Origin: Glycomyces salinus
GTDB lineage: Bacteria; Actinomycetota; Actinomycetes; Mycobacteriales; Micromonosporaceae
Length of the DNA stretch: 64,000 nucleotides
Direction of reading: 5' to 3'
Assembly (NCBI RefSeq): GCF_016428645.1
Contig: NZ_JAELXW010000010.1
Location: 1 to 64,000 of the forward strand
Below, in pieces: positions 16,951-25,293 of this stretch. The notes beneath the pieces were generated by a model that was not told the DNA's origin, made no database searches, and worked only from the letters and a program-made list of their open reading frames with translations. Position numbers and translations under genes: made by a program. Position 1 is the first letter of the stretch. Every line of letters begins with the position of its first letter.

Positions 16951-17925
16951 ATGGAACGCCGACCACTTGGACGCAGCGGCATCGAGGTCTCCTCGATCGG
17001 GCTGGGCACGATGACCTGGACCACCGACGAGGCCGGGCTCGAGGACGCCGCCGCGCAGCTCCAGACCTTCGTGGAGTCCGGGGGCACCCTCGTGGACACC
17101 GCGGACGTGTTCGGGCAGGGCGCGTCCGAGGCCGCAATCGGCCAGCTCATCGGGAAGGTGGTCGCGCGCTCGGAGATCCACATCGCCACCAAGGCCGGCG
17201 TCCGCACCGACGGCTCGGACCGCAAGCGCGACACTTCGCGCGGCTGGCTGATGCGGTGCCTGGAGCATTCGCTGCGGCGGCTCGGCACCGACTACATCGA
17301 CCTGTGGCTCCTGCACGTCTACGACCCGGACACGCCGATCGAGGAGACCATGGGCACCCTGGACGCGGCGGTCGCCAGCGGCAAGGTGCGGTACGCGGGG
17401 GTGTCCAATCACACCGGCTGGCAGACGGCGAGGGCGATGGCCTGGCAGCAGGCGTGGCCGGGCCGGACCCCGATCGTGGCCAGCGAGGTGGAGTACTCGC
17501 TGCTCCAGCGCGGCATCGAGCGCGAGGTGCTGCCGGCGTGCCTGGCGATGGAGCTGGGCGTGCTGGCATGGTCGCCGCTGGGACGGGGGGTGCTGACCGG
17601 CAAGTACCGCTATGGGCGGCCCTCGGAGTCACGGGCGGCCTCGGCGCAGTGGGCCAGGTTCGCCGCAACGTATCTGGACGAGCGGTCGGCCGGGATAGTG
17701 GAGGCGGTGGCGACCGCCGCCGACGGACTGGGCGTCAGCCCCCTGGAGGTGGCGCTGGCGTGGGTGCGTGACCAGCCGGGGGTGGCCAGCGCGATCGTGG
17801 GTGCCCGCAACGCGACGCAGCTGCGGGCGTCCCTGGCGGCCGAGCAGTTGTTCCTGCCGCCGGAGATCCGGCTGGCGCTCGACGACGTGTCGGCCCCGGC
17901 GGTCGGCTACCCGGAGAGCTACTGA
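16951..17925 (+). CDS. Aldo/keto reductase
   Basis: A 324-residue NADPH-dependent aldo/keto reductase with a TIM-barrel fold. The N-terminal LGRSGIEVSSIGLGTMTW, the DTADVFGQGASE segment and DYIDLWLLHVYDPDTPIEE are family signatures, and the C-terminal SAIVGARNATQL binds the cofactor. In the catalytic tetrad the usual tyrosine position (DTADVYG in most members) is phenylalanine here, VFGQG, which is unusual and may alter activity. ATG 16951 is chosen over GTG 16945. The stop overlaps the convergent VOC gene by 7 nt. Confidence 0.88.
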   Translation: MERRPLGRSGIEVSSIGLGTMTWTTDEAGLEDAAAQLQTFVESGGTLVDTADVFGQGASEAAIGQLIGKVVARSEIHIATKAGVRTDGSDRKRDTSRGWLMRCLEHSLRRLGTDYIDLWLLHVYDPDTPIEETMGTLDAAVASGKVRYAGVSNHTGWQTARAMAWQQAWPGRTPIVASEVEYSLLQRGIEREVLPACLAMELGVLAWSPLGRGVLTGKYRYGRPSESRAASAQWARFAATYLDERSAGIVEAVATAADGLGVSPLEVALAWVRDQPGVASAIVGARNATQLRASLAAEQLFLPPEIRLALDDVSAPAVGYPESY

Positions 17926-18404
17926 CCGCCTTCGCCCATGGAGGCGATCCACTCGTCGACGCGGCGCTCGGCCTCTTGTCGGGAGACGTCCTCGACGCGG
18001 GTCATGATCGCCCAGCGGCGCCCGAACGGGTCGGCGATGGAGGCGTAGCGGTCGCCGGTGAGGAACACGCTCGGCTCCTCGCGGACCCGCGCTCCGGCCT
18101 CGACGGCCTTGGCGTAGACGGCGTCCATGTCCGGGACGTAGAGGACGAGGCTGGCGGTGATCATCTCGGGGTCGGGAGAGGCCATGCCCCAGCGTTCGTC
18201 GGCGTCGCCGAGTTGGAGGATCGAGTCGCCGATCTGGATCTCGCAGTGCATCAGCTTGCCGTCGGGGCCGTCGTTGCGGCTGAGGACCCGCGCGCCGAAG
18301 ACACGCTCATACCATTCGACGGCCTTGGCACCGTCGTTGACGACAATGAACGGCGTGATCGAGTGGTAGCCCTCGGGAATCGAATTGACCTTGGTTTCGC
18401 TCAT
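17919..18404 (-). CDS. VOC-superfamily protein (glyoxalase/PhnB-like)
   Basis: A 161-residue protein of the vicinal oxygen chelate superfamily, PhnB-like subgroup. It has the pattern YHSITPFIVVNDGAKAVEWY, then VFGARVLSR and HCEIQIGDSILQLGD, and ends in DPFGRRWAI. These proteins include metal-dependent lyases and dioxygenases as well as antibiotic-binding proteins. Ligand and reaction are not predictable here. The start ATG 18404 (MSETKVNSIPEG) is favoured over an in-frame upstream codon at 18539. It is divergent from an AraC-type regulator 73 bp away. Confidence 0.85.
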   Translation of the reverse strand: MSETKVNSIPEGYHSITPFIVVNDGAKAVEWYERVFGARVLSRNDGPDGKLMHCEIQIGDSILQLGDADERWGMASPDPEMITASLVLYVPDMDAVYAKAVEAGARVREEPSVFLTGDRYASIADPFGRRWAIMTRVEDVSRQEAERRVDEWIASMGEGGQ

Positions 18405-18477
18405 GCCCTCAGTCTCGCGGCCGACCGGACCGCGCGCTTGTAAAAAAGCGACGTACCCCGGATCTAGCATCGAGGGC

Positions 18478-19314
18478 GTGGAAGGACCTACCGCCAGCGA
18501 TAAGGGGATACTGCGGCCCGCCGAGGCGGCCGAGTACATCGACCTGCGGCGCTACCCGGCCGAGGGCGCGCTGTCGTGGTACGTGGAGCGGTTCTGGGCG
18601 GTCCACTGGGACCTGCCGGAGGGCGCTTCGTACGAGTCGGTGGTGATCCCCCATCCGTGCGTCAACCTCAGCTTCATGCCGATCCTCGGCACCGAGGTGC
18701 ACGGCCCTGGCACCGCCGTCTCGCGGCATCCCCTCACCGGGACCGGCCGGGTGTTCGGCGTCAAGTTCCGTCCCGGCGGGTTCAGCGCCTTCACCGGTCG
18801 GGACGACGCCGACTTCGCCGATTGGACCGTGGGTGCGGTGGCCGTGTTCGGGCCCGAGGTCGAGGAGTTGAACTCGATCGTGCTCTCGGGTCCGGACGAG
18901 GTCGCGGCCGGGGTCGTGTCCCGGTTCCTGACCGACCGGATGCCCGAGCGGGTCGACCGGCGCTACGAGCGCCTGCTCGAGATCGTCGCGGCCATGCTCG
19001 CGGATCGGACGATCACCAAGGTCGAGCAGGTCGCCGCCCGGTTCGCGACCACCCCGAAGAGTCTCCAGCGGCTGTTCCAGGCCTACATCGGCCTGGGCCC
19101 GAAGTGGCTGATCCGCCGCTACCGCCTGCACGACGCGGCCGACCGGCTCGCGGCCGAGCGTGATGTGGACCTGGCCCGGCTCGCGGTCGAGCTGGGCTGG
19201 TCGGACCAGGCCCACTTCACGCACGACTTCAAGGCCGTGATCGGGCTGCCCCCGGCCGAGTACGCAGCGCAGTGCGCCTCGCCCGCGCGGGAGCTGGTCA
19301 TGGACATTCGGTGA
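18478..19314 (+). CDS. AraC-family regulator with N-terminal DUF6597-like domain
   Basis: A 278-residue regulator. The N-terminal half (YVERFWAVHWDLPEG, VIPHPCVNLSFMP, VFGVKFRPGGF) is the domain seen in many actinomycete AraC proteins. The C-terminal 100 residues form the double helix-turn-helix (QVAARFATTPKSLQRLFQAY, LAVELGWSDQAHFTHDFKAV). GTG 18478 is the likely start. A TAGCAT at 18465-18470 ends 7 nt before it, consistent with a leaderless transcript. It faces the VOC gene and could regulate it. Its stop overlaps the convergent ABC-F gene by 17 nt. Confidence 0.84.
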   Translation: MEGPTASDKGILRPAEAAEYIDLRRYPAEGALSWYVERFWAVHWDLPEGASYESVVIPHPCVNLSFMPILGTEVHGPGTAVSRHPLTGTGRVFGVKFRPGGFSAFTGRDDADFADWTVGAVAVFGPEVEELNSIVLSGPDEVAAGVVSRFLTDRMPERVDRRYERLLEIVAAMLADRTITKVEQVAARFATTPKSLQRLFQAYIGLGPKWLIRRYRLHDAADRLAAERDVDLARLAVELGWSDQAHFTHDFKAVIGLPPAEYAAQCASPARELVMDIR

Positions 19315-20920
19315 TCGCGCCGGAGTCCATGACCACGTGCCGCCCGGCGAAGAGCTCGCGCAGCCGCCGGTCGTGGCTGACCAGGATCATCGTCCCGGTG
19401 TACGCGGCCAGGGCCTGCTGGAGCTGCTCGGCCAGCAGCGGGGACAGATGGTTGGTCGGCTCGTCCAGCAGCAGTATGTCTACCGGTGCTGTGACAAGAC
19501 GGGCGAGTTCGAGGCGGCGGCGCTGCCCGACCGAGAGTGCCGACACCGGCACTTCGAATTGATCGTCTGTGAACAGCCCCAGGCGGGAGAGTGCTTCGGC
19601 GTGTTCGTCGACCGTGCCGACCCTATCCTCGGCGAACGCCTGGAGTACGGTTCTCCGCTTCGCGTCGGGTTCTGAGAGCTGCCTCAGATGGCCAAGCGTG
19701 CCATTGCATTCGACCTTGCCTTCGTCGGGCTCCAGTTCACCCCCGATCACCCGCATCAGTGTGGTCTTTCCGGCGCCGTTCGCGCCGGTGACCAGGATTC
19801 GGTCGCCGTGCACGACGGTCAGCTCCGGCACCTTCAGCCGGTCGCCGACCACTACTCCGTCGATCTCCACCGCCGGGACCTCCTCGGACACGTCGGTGGT
19901 GGCTATCGCGGCGTTGAACCGCAGCGGTTCCGGCGGCGGGGCAACCGGGTTCACTCGAAGTCGCTCAAGCTGCTGTTTCGCCACCTTGATGCGGCTGGCC
20001 GCGCCGTGGCCGCGGTCCCGCAGGCGGTGAGCTCCGGTGCCCATGCCTGCCTTCTCCATCTTGCGGGGGATCGCGTTCATGCGTCCGGCGTTCGCGTCCA
20101 CGAGTGCCTGCTGGCGCTCGACCTCGGCGTTCCAGTGATCGTAAGCGTCCTGGTGCTGTCGGCGTTCGACCTCCTTGGCGGCCAGGTACCCGTTGTATCC
20201 GTCGCCGTAGCGGCGGGCATTGCGGTCGGCGACCTCGACCATGGTGGTCGTGATCGACTCCAGGAAGGCGCGGTCGTGAGTGACTGTCACGACGGTTCCC
20301 GGCCAGTCTCGGAGCTGCGCTTCGAGCCAGGTGACCGCCTCGTCGTCGAGGTCGTTCGACGGCTCGTCGAGCAGCAGCAGGGCGGGACGGGCGGCGAGGG
20401 TCGCGGCCAGCATCAGACGTGACCGCTCACCTCCGGAGAGGGTGCCGAGCGGCCGCTCCGGTTCGAGTCGGGGCAGTCCGAGGGCCCCGCGAGCCCGTTC
20501 GACGCGCCGATCGGCCTCCCAGCCGCCGCGTGCCTCGAAGCGGGCCAGGAGGTCAGCGTATTCGTCGGCGGCCTCCTCGTCATCGGGGATCCGCCGCTCG
20601 CACTCGCGCATGGCCGCTTCGATCTCGCGCAGGTCGGCCAGTGCGAGATCGATCGCGTCGGCGACGGTGTCCCCGTCAGGCAAGTCGAGGGTCTGCGGCA
20701 GGTAGCCGACGCCGCCGGGCGAGCGGACGGTGAGTTCGCCGTTGTCGGGCGCTTCGACTTCGGCCAGTAGCCGCAGCAGCGTGGACTTGCCGGAGCCGTT
20801 GTCGCCGATGACGCCGACCTTCTCCCCTGGCGCCACGGACAGTGAGGTCCGATCGAGGACGAGGTTGTCGCCGTAGCGCTTCGTTATTTCTACAATAGAT
20901 AGTTGGGTTTCGCGGAACAT
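19298..20920 (-). CDS. ABC-F ATPase, antibiotic-resistance type
   Basis: A 540-residue soluble protein with two ABC ATPase domains and no membrane segments. Domain 1 has GDNGSGKST, LSGGERSRL and LLLLDEPSNDLD. A charged linker (about residues 235-320) contains RRQHQDAYDHWNAEVERQQA. Domain 2 has GANGAGKTT, LSVGQRRRLE and LLLDEPTNHL. ABC-F factors bind the ribosomal E site and displace peptidyl-transferase-targeting antibiotics. ATG 20920 has GGAGG five bases upstream; 29 upstream in-frame codons are not needed. The roughly 180-nt leader with a hexapeptide frame points to ribosome-mediated attenuation. Which drugs it protects against is not predictable. Confidence 0.86.
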   Translation of the reverse strand: MFRETQLSIVEITKRYGDNLVLDRTSLSVAPGEKVGVIGDNGSGKSTLLRLLAEVEAPDNGELTVRSPGGVGYLPQTLDLPDGDTVADAIDLALADLREIEAAMRECERRIPDDEEAADEYADLLARFEARGGWEADRRVERARGALGLPRLEPERPLGTLSGGERSRLMLAATLAARPALLLLDEPSNDLDDEAVTWLEAQLRDWPGTVVTVTHDRAFLESITTTMVEVADRNARRYGDGYNGYLAAKEVERRQHQDAYDHWNAEVERQQALVDANAGRMNAIPRKMEKAGMGTGAHRLRDRGHGAASRIKVAKQQLERLRVNPVAPPPEPLRFNAAIATTDVSEEVPAVEIDGVVVGDRLKVPELTVVHGDRILVTGANGAGKTTLMRVIGGELEPDEGKVECNGTLGHLRQLSEPDAKRRTVLQAFAEDRVGTVDEHAEALSRLGLFTDDQFEVPVSALSVGQRRRLELARLVTAPVDILLLDEPTNHLSPLLAEQLQQALAAYTGTMILVSHDRRLRELFAGRHVVMDSGAITECP

Positions 20921-21102
20921 TCGCGCCTCCAGACAGCCGTTGGCGGGTAAATGGATACCGGTCGGCGGCGCACGCGCCAGTGCGGTGCAGAGAGCACGAT
21001 GCAGCACTGGAGTTGAGAGATGAGGATGCGTGCGCCAATTCCCTGCGGAGCTCGGCTCGACGCGAGGGCTGCTCGGCTACTAGAGGAAGTAAAGCAACAT
21101 CG
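20921..21102 (-). promoter_or_regulatory. Putative attenuator leader of the ABC-F gene
   Basis: Minus-strand untranslated leader of about 180 nt with alternative pairings. GGCGCACGC (21036-21028) can pair perfectly with GCGTGCGCC (20975-20967). That second segment is also part of a local hairpin GGCGC-GT-GCGCC (20978-20967). The leader begins with a hexapeptide frame at 21100-21080. Mutually exclusive stems behind a short peptide are the architecture of drug-inducible attenuation. No uridine run follows the local hairpin. Confidence 0.5.
21080..21100 (-). CDS. Putative leader peptide MLLYFL
   Basis: A six-codon frame, ATG TTG CTT TAC TTC CTC followed by tandem TAG TAG. Its ATG lies 9 nt downstream of the last base of a good -10, so it would be translated from the first or second nucleotide of the mRNA. 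TTG and CTT are uncommon leucine codons in a genome this GC-rich. It sits 160 nt ahead of an ABC-F gene, and stalling on it could remodel the downstream leader. Existence as a translated peptide is inference. Confidence 0.5.
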   Translation of the reverse strand: MLLYFL

Positions 21103-21108
21103 TTCGCA

Positions 21109-21138
21109 ACTATAGTGAGCAGACGGGTCGTGTGTCCA
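21109..21138 (-). promoter_or_regulatory. Promoter of the ABC-F transcription unit
   Basis: Minus-strand -35 TGGACA (21138-21133), 18-bp spacer, -10 TATAGT (21114-21109). Predicted start about 21102, immediately before the ATG of the hexapeptide frame. Confidence 0.6.
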
Positions 21139-21150
21139 GAGGGTTCGGAA

Positions 21151-21184
21151 GGCGGGCGCGGTGAGCACGCTCACCGCGCCCGCC
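21151..21184. terminator. Strong stem-loop after the M20 peptidase gene
   Basis: A perfect 16-bp inverted repeat: GGCGGGCGCGGTGAGC (21151-21166), spacer AC, then its exact complement (21169-21184). It begins 8 nt after the peptidase stop and separates that gene from the ABC-F promoter. There is no T run, as is common for actinomycete terminators. Confidence 0.7.
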
Positions 21185-21192
21185 GTCGCCGG

Positions 21193-22515
21193 TCAGACCT
21201 GCTGGAGGAAGCGGTGCATGGCGGTGACGCCGAATTGGAGGCCGTCGATGGGGACGCGCTCGTCGATGCCGTGGAACAGGGCGGTGAAGTCCAGGTCCGC
21301 GGGGAGTTTGAGCGGTGCAAAGCCGAAGCAGCGGATGCCGATCGAGGCGAACGCCTTGCCGTCGGTGCCGCCGGAGAGCATGTACGGCACCGTCTTCGCG
21401 CCGGGATCGCAGCGCTTGATCGCATCGGCCATCGCGTCGACCAGGGGCCCGTCGAAGGAGGTCTCGATGCCCGGCTGGCGGATCTCGTAGTCGAAGTCGA
21501 TGCCTTCGCCCGCGAGTTCGCGCAGTTTCTCTTCCAGCTCGTCGTTGCGGCCCGGCAGGGACCGGCAATCCAGGACGGCCTCGGCGCTGGAGGGGATGAC
21601 GTTGGTCTTGTAACCGGCGCTCAATCGGGTCGGGTTGGCGGTGTTGCGCAGCGTGGCGCCCACCAGGCGGGCCACCGGGCCGAGCTTCGCGACCGTCTTG
21701 TCGGGGTTGTCGGGGTCGAACTCGATGCCGGTGAGCTCCGAGACCGAATCGAGGAACTGGCGGACGGTGGGGGTCATCTCGACCGGGAACTCGTGCTGGC
21801 CGATGTTGGCGACGGCGCGGGCCAGGCGGGTGACGGCGTTGTCGTCGTGCAGCATCGAGCCGTGCCCGGGGCGGCCGGAGGCGCGCAGCCGCAGCCAGTC
21901 CAGGCCCTTCTCGGCGGTCTGGACCAGATAGATTCGCAGGTCGTTGCCGACAGTCATGGAGAAGCCGCCGACCTCGCCGACCGCCTCGGTGACCCCTTCG
22001 AAGACCTCGCGGTGCTCCTCGACCATGAACCGGGCCCCGTAGTCCGAGCCGGCCTCCTCGTCGGCGGTGAACAGCAGCACCAGGTCGCGCGGCGGCACCG
22101 TCCCGGCGCGCCGCCAGGAGCGGACGACGGCCAGCAGCATCGCGTCGAAGTCCTTCATGTCGACCGCGCCGCGCCCCCACAGGTAGCCGTCCATGATCTC
22201 GCCGCTGAAGGGGTCGACGCTCCACTCGCTCGCCTCGGCCGGGACCACGTCCAGGTGGCCGTGCAGGAGCAGCGCACCGCGCTCGCGGTCGGCACCCGGG
22301 TAGCGGGCGGCCACGGACGCGCGCCCCGGCAGGGACTCGTAGATCGTCGGTTCGAGGCCGACCTCGGCGAGCTTCTCGGCCACGTACTCGGCGGCGGCGC
22401 GTTCCCCTTTCGCGGTCGACGGGTCTCCGGTGTTGGTGGTGTCGATTCGGATGAGGTCGCGGGCGATGTCGACGACCTCGTCCGCGGGACGGGGCGGGTT
22501 CGCGGTTTCTGGCAT
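21193..22515 (-). CDS. M20-family metallopeptidase/amidohydrolase
   Basis: A 440-residue member of the M20 (ArgE/DapE/CPG2) family. Visible metal-ligand regions are LLLHGHLDVVPAE (His and Asp), GAVDMKDFDAM (bridging Asp), LLFTADEEAGSDYGARF (general base Glu and metal Glu) and the C-terminal HGIDERVP. A dimerisation domain is inserted in the middle. It hydrolyses an acyl or peptide bond in a small substrate in the cytosol; the exact one is unclear. Start is ATG 22515. Several actinomycete proteins of this type are annotated as acetylornithine deacetylase-like, but context does not support arginine synthesis. Confidence 0.88.
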   Translation of the reverse strand: MPETANPPRPADEVVDIARDLIRIDTTNTGDPSTAKGERAAAEYVAEKLAEVGLEPTIYESLPGRASVAARYPGADRERGALLLHGHLDVVPAEASEWSVDPFSGEIMDGYLWGRGAVDMKDFDAMLLAVVRSWRRAGTVPPRDLVLLFTADEEAGSDYGARFMVEEHREVFEGVTEAVGEVGGFSMTVGNDLRIYLVQTAEKGLDWLRLRASGRPGHGSMLHDDNAVTRLARAVANIGQHEFPVEMTPTVRQFLDSVSELTGIEFDPDNPDKTVAKLGPVARLVGATLRNTANPTRLSAGYKTNVIPSSAEAVLDCRSLPGRNDELEEKLRELAGEGIDFDYEIRQPGIETSFDGPLVDAMADAIKRCDPGAKTVPYMLSGGTDGKAFASIGIRCFGFAPLKLPADLDFTALFHGIDERVPIDGLQFGVTAMHRFLQQV

Positions 22516-22547
22516 TGTTGATTTCTATCAAGCCGCTCGCGCGGATC

Positions 22548-23753
22548 TCATCCCGCGGTGCCGTCGACCACCGCGGACCTCGCTCGGCGGGCCCGCATCC
22601 GTCTGCGGCGCTTGGCCGAGATCGGGTCGGCCAGGCGCGGGGCGACCGGGCCGATCGCGGCCATGATGAGCACGTAGGCCGCGGCCAGCGACCCCAGCTG
22701 CGGATCGAGCCCGGCGGCGACGCCCAGTCCGGCGATGACGATCGAGAACTCCCCGCGCGGCAGCAGCACCATTCCGGCGCGCAATCGCCCGGTGAAGGCC
22801 GACCCGGCGCGCCGGGCGGCCCACCATCCGGTGGCGAACTTCGTCGCGATCGTCACCGCCGCCAGTCCGAGTGCCACGGCCAGCACCGGCGGCAGGTCCT
22901 GCGGATTGGTCTGGAGGCCGAAGTTGACGAAGAAGACCGCCGCGAACAGGTTCTTCAGCGGTTCGAGCGTGCGTTCGGCCTGGTGGGAGACGTCCCCGGA
23001 GAGGGCGATCCCGACGAAGAACGCGCCCACGGCCGCCGAGACGTGCACCTGCTCGGCCAGGCCGGCCACGATCAGGATGCTGCCCAGGACCTTCAGCATG
23101 AGGATCTCGTCGCTGGGCGAGGCCAGGAACCGCGACAGGTAGGTGCCGCCACGGGAGGCGACGATGAAGGCCGCGCCGACCGCGAGCAGTGCCAGCGCCA
23201 GGCCCCAGGCGGCCTCCGAAAGAGCGAGCCCGGCCAGGATGGTGGTCACCACCGGCAGGTACAGCGCCATCACCAGGTCCTCTGCCACCAGGAGCGACAG
23301 CACGGTCGGGGTCTCCCGGTTGCCGAGCCAGCCCAGGTCGGACAGCACCTTCGCGATGATCCCCGAAGAGGAGATGTAGGTGACCCCGCCCATGACGACG
23401 GCGGCCAGCGGGCCCCAGCCGAGCAGGAGGGCGACCGCGACGCCGGGGGCCGCGTTGAGCGCCAGGTCGACCAGGGCTCCGGCCCAGGAGGTCCGCATGG
23501 TGCCCAGCAGCTCGCGCGGGGTGTATTCGAGGCCGAGGGTGAACAGCAGCAGCACGATGCCGATCTCGGCGCCGATGTCGAGGAAGCTCTCGATGGCCTC
23601 CAGGTCGTGGATTCCGCCGTCGCCGAACGCGAGGCCGGCCAGCAGATAGAGGGGGATCGCGGAGACGCCGAACCGGCCGGCGACCGCCCCCAGGACGCCG
23701 AGGGACCCGATCACCAGGCCGAGCTGGAGGAACACCTCAACGAGATGGTCCAT
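22548..23753 (-). CDS. CPA2-type cation/proton antiporter (KhtU/KefB-like)
   Basis: A 401-residue membrane protein with about 12 hydrophobic helices. LYLLAGLAFGD, ELGIVLLLFTLGLEY-like and HVSAAVGAFFVGIALSGD segments are those of the Kef/CPA2 antiporter family. It is preceded by 5 nt by a gene for a KhtT-like subunit with a TrkA-C domain. The pair therefore resembles the KhtTU K+/H+ antiporter, which exports potassium under alkaline or osmotic stress. The antiporter lacks its own C-terminal RCK domain, consistent with regulation by the separate subunit. Confidence 0.86.
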   Translation of the reverse strand: MDHLVEVFLQLGLVIGSLGVLGAVAGRFGVSAIPLYLLAGLAFGDGGIHDLEAIESFLDIGAEIGIVLLLFTLGLEYTPRELLGTMRTSWAGALVDLALNAAPGVAVALLLGWGPLAAVVMGGVTYISSSGIIAKVLSDLGWLGNRETPTVLSLLVAEDLVMALYLPVVTTILAGLALSEAAWGLALALLAVGAAFIVASRGGTYLSRFLASPSDEILMLKVLGSILIVAGLAEQVHVSAAVGAFFVGIALSGDVSHQAERTLEPLKNLFAAVFFVNFGLQTNPQDLPPVLAVALGLAAVTIATKFATGWWAARRAGSAFTGRLRAGMVLLPRGEFSIVIAGLGVAAGLDPQLGSLAAAYVLIMAAIGPVAPRLADPISAKRRRRMRARRARSAVVDGTAG

Positions 23754-23758
23754 ACGCG

Positions 23759-24244
23759 CTACTCGAGCCCGCGCAGTATGCGGTCGACCTGGTCCACCGC
23801 TTCCTCAGTGCCGATGGTGACCAGGCGGTCCCCGACGTGGAGGACCGAGGACGGCGACGGCCCGGTCTCGACGTGGTCGTCCCGGACGACGGCCACGATC
23901 GAGGCGCCGGTGCGGGTGCGGGCGCGCGTGTCGCCCAGCGGCCGGTCGGCGTACGGGCTCGTGGCGCCGACCTTGACCTGTCGGGAGACGAGGTTGTCGA
24001 TCTCGTGGTGCAGCCGGTTGAGCTTCTCGACGATGCGGGCGCCGCCGAGCAGCTCCCCCACCGAGGCCGACTCGTCGGCGTCGAGCACGACGCACTCCAG
24101 CGCGGAGTCGGGGTCGTCGGGGTCGTAGAGGATGAAGTCGCGGCGCCCCTCACGGTGCGCGACCACGCCGAGGTGGACCCCCCGTTTGGTCTCGAATTCG
24201 AATCGGACGCCGATGCCGGGCAACTCGGTGCGCTCCACGTCCAA
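23759..24244 (-). CDS. KhtT-like regulatory subunit with TrkA-C domain
   Basis: A 161-residue soluble protein. The N-terminus (ELPGIGVRFEFETKRGVHLG) is typical of KhtT-like antiporter subunits. The C-terminal 70 residues (GASIVAVVRDDHVETGPSPS, VLHVGDRLVTIGTEEAVDQV) form an RCK_C/TrkA-C nucleotide-binding domain, which in KhtT binds cyclic di-AMP. It gates the antiporter encoded 5 nt downstream. The start is TTG 24244 or GTG 24238; GGAG lies 9 nt before the TTG. Confidence 0.85.
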   Translation of the reverse strand: MDVERTELPGIGVRFEFETKRGVHLGVVAHREGRRDFILYDPDDPDSALECVVLDADESASVGELLGGARIVEKLNRLHHEIDNLVSRQVKVGATSPYADRPLGDTRARTRTGASIVAVVRDDHVETGPSPSSVLHVGDRLVTIGTEEAVDQVDRILRGLE

Positions 24245-24310
24245 GGCGGGTCACTCCATTCGTTCGTCTTGTACGCAGAGAACCGTATCTCAACGCGGAC
24301 AGTAGCCGTC

Positions 24311-25195
24311 TCAGGCCGCGGTCAGTGCCTCTTCGCGGTCGAGTATGAAGTTGTAGACGCGCTCGGGGACTCGGAGGCGCTCGTCGGCCTCGTAGAGGTC
24401 TCTGACCTCGGCGGCGGTCTCGGGATCGGCGGTGATCGCCGCGAGGCGGTCGAGCAGTTCGCCGAGCTCGTCGCCGACCGGTTCGCCGGGCCGGGGCATG
24501 GCGCCCCAGAAGTCCCAGGGCAGGAGCTCCAGGTCGGAGAGCGCGGCAGTGTCGCGGATGAGGTCGCCGACGACGAACAGTTCGCCGTACATGTCGGCGC
24601 CGTTGAAGCCGTAGCGGTTCGGGTCGTCGCCTTTCCGGCAGCGGTTCCAGGCGTCGCCGGCGACGAGGAACTGGTCTCGCGGGATGTCGGTGAAGTCGAG
24701 GTCGACTTCGAAGTCGGCGCGTTGGATCGGGTCGATCTGGGCGTCGCCGAGGACCCAGCGGGCCTGGTCGGTGCTCCAGTATTCGACGACCCAGTGGTCT
24801 TCGAGGTTGGGGACCGGGAAGTAGGCGGCGAAGCCGCAGCGGGCCCGGGCGGGGACGCCGTGGGCGCGGAGGGCGGCGACGGCGAGGATGGTGAAGTGGC
24901 GGCAGCAGCCGCCGAAGCGGTCCTGCGGCTCGCGCGACTCGGTCAGGGGGCGCCCGTCGGACAGGAGCCGGTCGGCGATCTGCTCGGCAGACCTGAGGTG
25001 GGCGGTGTCGGTGTATCCGGGTTCGCGGTCGAGCCCGTAGAGCCAGGGCAGGTACTCGTGGATGACCAGGCCCTGGACGGTCCTGAAGAGTTCGGGGACC
25101 GTGTCCGGCAGGGCCCGGAGCGCTTCGAGGTGGGGTCCGGGCGAGGTGAAGCGTCCGGGGCGGGTGTAGAAGGCGAGGGTTTCGGTGTCGGTCAT
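24311..25195 (-). CDS. Transglutaminase-like cysteine protease-fold protein
   Basis: A 294-residue protein with the transglutaminase core triad: Cys in FGGCCRHFTILAVAAL, His in LEDHWVVEYW, and Asp in WVLGDAQID. Bacterial members usually act as proteases, amidases or peptide cyclases. There is no signal peptide, so it is likely cytosolic. The reaction is unknown. It is monocistronic between the antiporter operon and the beta-lactamase-like gene. The upstream sequence (GGAGGAGACC before ATG 25195) is a strong ribosome-binding site. Confidence 0.83.
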   Translation of the reverse strand: MTDTETLAFYTRPGRFTSPGPHLEALRALPDTVPELFRTVQGLVIHEYLPWLYGLDREPGYTDTAHLRSAEQIADRLLSDGRPLTESREPQDRFGGCCRHFTILAVAALRAHGVPARARCGFAAYFPVPNLEDHWVVEYWSTDQARWVLGDAQIDPIQRADFEVDLDFTDIPRDQFLVAGDAWNRCRKGDDPNRYGFNGADMYGELFVVGDLIRDTAALSDLELLPWDFWGAMPRPGEPVGDELGELLDRLAAITADPETAAEVRDLYEADERLRVPERVYNFILDREEALTAA

Positions 25196-25293
25196 GGTCT
25201 CCTCCGGAGGGAACGGGTTGTGTGGCAGCCTAATGCAAATCCGCGATGAAGCGGTACCACCGGAGGTGAGGGGCGTGGACCTGCGTTCGGTCG

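Noticed and set aside
21151-21184. Operator for the ABC-F promoter
   Set aside because: The 16-bp inverted repeat starts 8 nt after the M20 peptidase stop and lies upstream of the -35; a terminator for the peptidase gene is the simpler reading.
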